Below the pieces are notes generated by a model, which had not been told where the DNA came from, made no database searches, and saw only the letters and a program-made list of their open reading frames with translations. This document shows positions 5,091-5,467 of a stretch of DNA of 5,467 bases, in pieces. Position 1 is the first letter of the stretch. Each line of letters begins with the position of its first letter. The translations under genes were made by a program, and so were the position numbers. The stretch comes from Spirulina sp. DLM2.Bin59 (lineage in GTDB: Bacteria > Cyanobacteriota > Cyanobacteriia > Cyanobacteriales > Spirulinaceae), in NCBI GenBank assembly GCA_007693875.1, contig RECT01000378.1:1-5467 (forward strand), written 5' to 3'.

Positions 5091-5467
5091 TTAGGGAAGA
5101 ATGAGCGTCCAGAGGCTGAAGGTGAGGGCGATCGCACTCAGATGCTGAGGAACCAAAAGCCGCCAAGCTTGTTTGGCAATTTTTTGGGTCAAAATCACCG
5201 AAAACAACAACCCCGCCAGCAACGTCACCCCCTGCAAAAACACAATCACCGCCGGATCAGCCACCATCACCGGCAGATTACCCGCCATGCCAAAGGTCGC
5301 GAAGGTGACGGGTAAAATTCGCCCCGCTTCCCCTAAGCCTAAATCCAGGTAATGGGCTAAATTTGCCCCTAACACTAGGGGGAGATAACCATAGGCCAAC
5401 TCGATAAAGGGGCGGGGTTTGGGGGTTTTTTGCCAGCGATAAATCCCTTGAATGAGGGCAAAGGCGA
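5091..5467 (-). CDS. Polytopic membrane protein, C-terminal part (possibly Fe-S membrane protein)
   Basis: Read from the right edge on the minus strand: 124 residues are visible, ending at the TAA at 5091-5093. The frame is open to the edge of the window, so the start is outside; the TTG at 5399 is an internal leucine. Visible residues: the end of a helix (AFALIQGIYR), a basic loop (WQKTPKPRP, 11-19), then membrane segments at about 20-42 (FIELAYGYLPLVLGANLAHYL), 71-93 (PAVIVFLQGVTLLAGLLFSVI) and 105-123 (ending FSLWTLIL). Conserved-looking polar residues in the membrane, N35, H38, Y39 and R49, suggest a cofactor or proton-handling role. The style recalls the C-terminus of cyanobacterial membrane proteins annotated as 4Fe-4S binding, NapH/NosR-like, but no cysteine lies in this part, so that label is tentative. 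It converges on the toxin gene and carries a HIP1 site (5128-5135). Confidence 0.75.
   Translation of the reverse strand, partial: AFALIQGIYRWQKTPKPRPFIELAYGYLPLVLGANLAHYLDLGLGEAGRILPVTFATFGMAGNLPVMVADPAVIVFLQGVTLLAGLLFSVILTQKIAKQAWRLLVPQHLSAIALTFSLWTLILP

Larger units (their letters stand above)
553..5135. repeat. HIP1 octamers GCGATCGC, nine copies
   Basis: Exact copies at 553-560, 598-605, 788-795 and 1037-1044 (pyrD), 1388-1395 (small membrane protein), 4296-4303 and 4392-4399 (antitoxin), 4633-4640 (toxin), and 5128-5135 (membrane protein). HIP1 is the highly iterated palindrome of many cyanobacterial genomes; each site embeds a GATC and a CGATCG core. None lies between 1396 and 4295, which includes the whole STAND gene. 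Confidence 0.95.

Noticed and set aside
5082..5315. 77-codon plus-strand frame at the right end
   Set aside because: Antisense shadow of the membrane protein: His/Arg/Gln-rich, no fold-like pattern, while the minus strand gives clean transmembrane segments.

Overview
The window looks like a piece of a cyanobacterial chromosome. The evidence is nine copies of the octamer GCGATCGC (HIP1, the typical over-represented cyanobacterial palindrome), a tight folD-pyrD pair, and an NB-ARC/TPR protein of a type common in filamentous and large-genome cyanobacteria. The genus cannot be fixed from the sequence alone.

Layout. Positions 1-201 hold the 3' end of folD (folate C1 metabolism), followed after 2 nt by a complete class 2 pyrD (204-1304, pyrimidine synthesis). 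A short imperfect hairpin (1305-1326) separates pyrD from a convergent minus-strand gene for a ~59-residue single-span membrane protein (1345-1524). A short intergenic region (about 1525-1673) carries a three-copy 11-bp tandem repeat and a 9-bp inverted repeat. It precedes a large plus-strand gene (1674-4130, 818 aa) for a STAND ATPase: HTH-like N-terminus, NB-ARC, winged helix, and kinesin-light-chain type TPRs. Behind it are a perfect 8-bp hairpin (4139-4157) and what appears to be the relic of a second C-terminal tail (4189-4224). Next comes an overlapping UPF0175 antitoxin / DUF3368 PIN-like toxin pair (4238-4985). The window ends in the 3' part of a minus-strand polytopic membrane protein (5091-5467, continuing outside).

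How it fits together. The flanks are housekeeping genes. The middle is an accessory segment whose centrepiece, the STAND gene, differs from its surroundings. It has no HIP1 site in about 2.46 kb, while the other 3.0 kb has nine. Its base composition is a patchwork: G-rich NB-ARC part, AT-rich TPR part, C-rich tail. It carries a 30-nt tandem duplication that pushes the first TPR out of an otherwise exact 42-residue register, and a second copy of its C-terminal peptide lies just downstream. I read this as a sensor gene whose TPR half has been remodelled by recombination, beside a toxin-antitoxin module. This resembles a bacterial conflict or defence locus, but no function is demonstrated by the sequence. 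The STAND protein has no recognisable enzymatic effector. Its HTH-like N-terminus and the repeats just upstream of its start allow the alternative that it is a ligand-responsive regulator.
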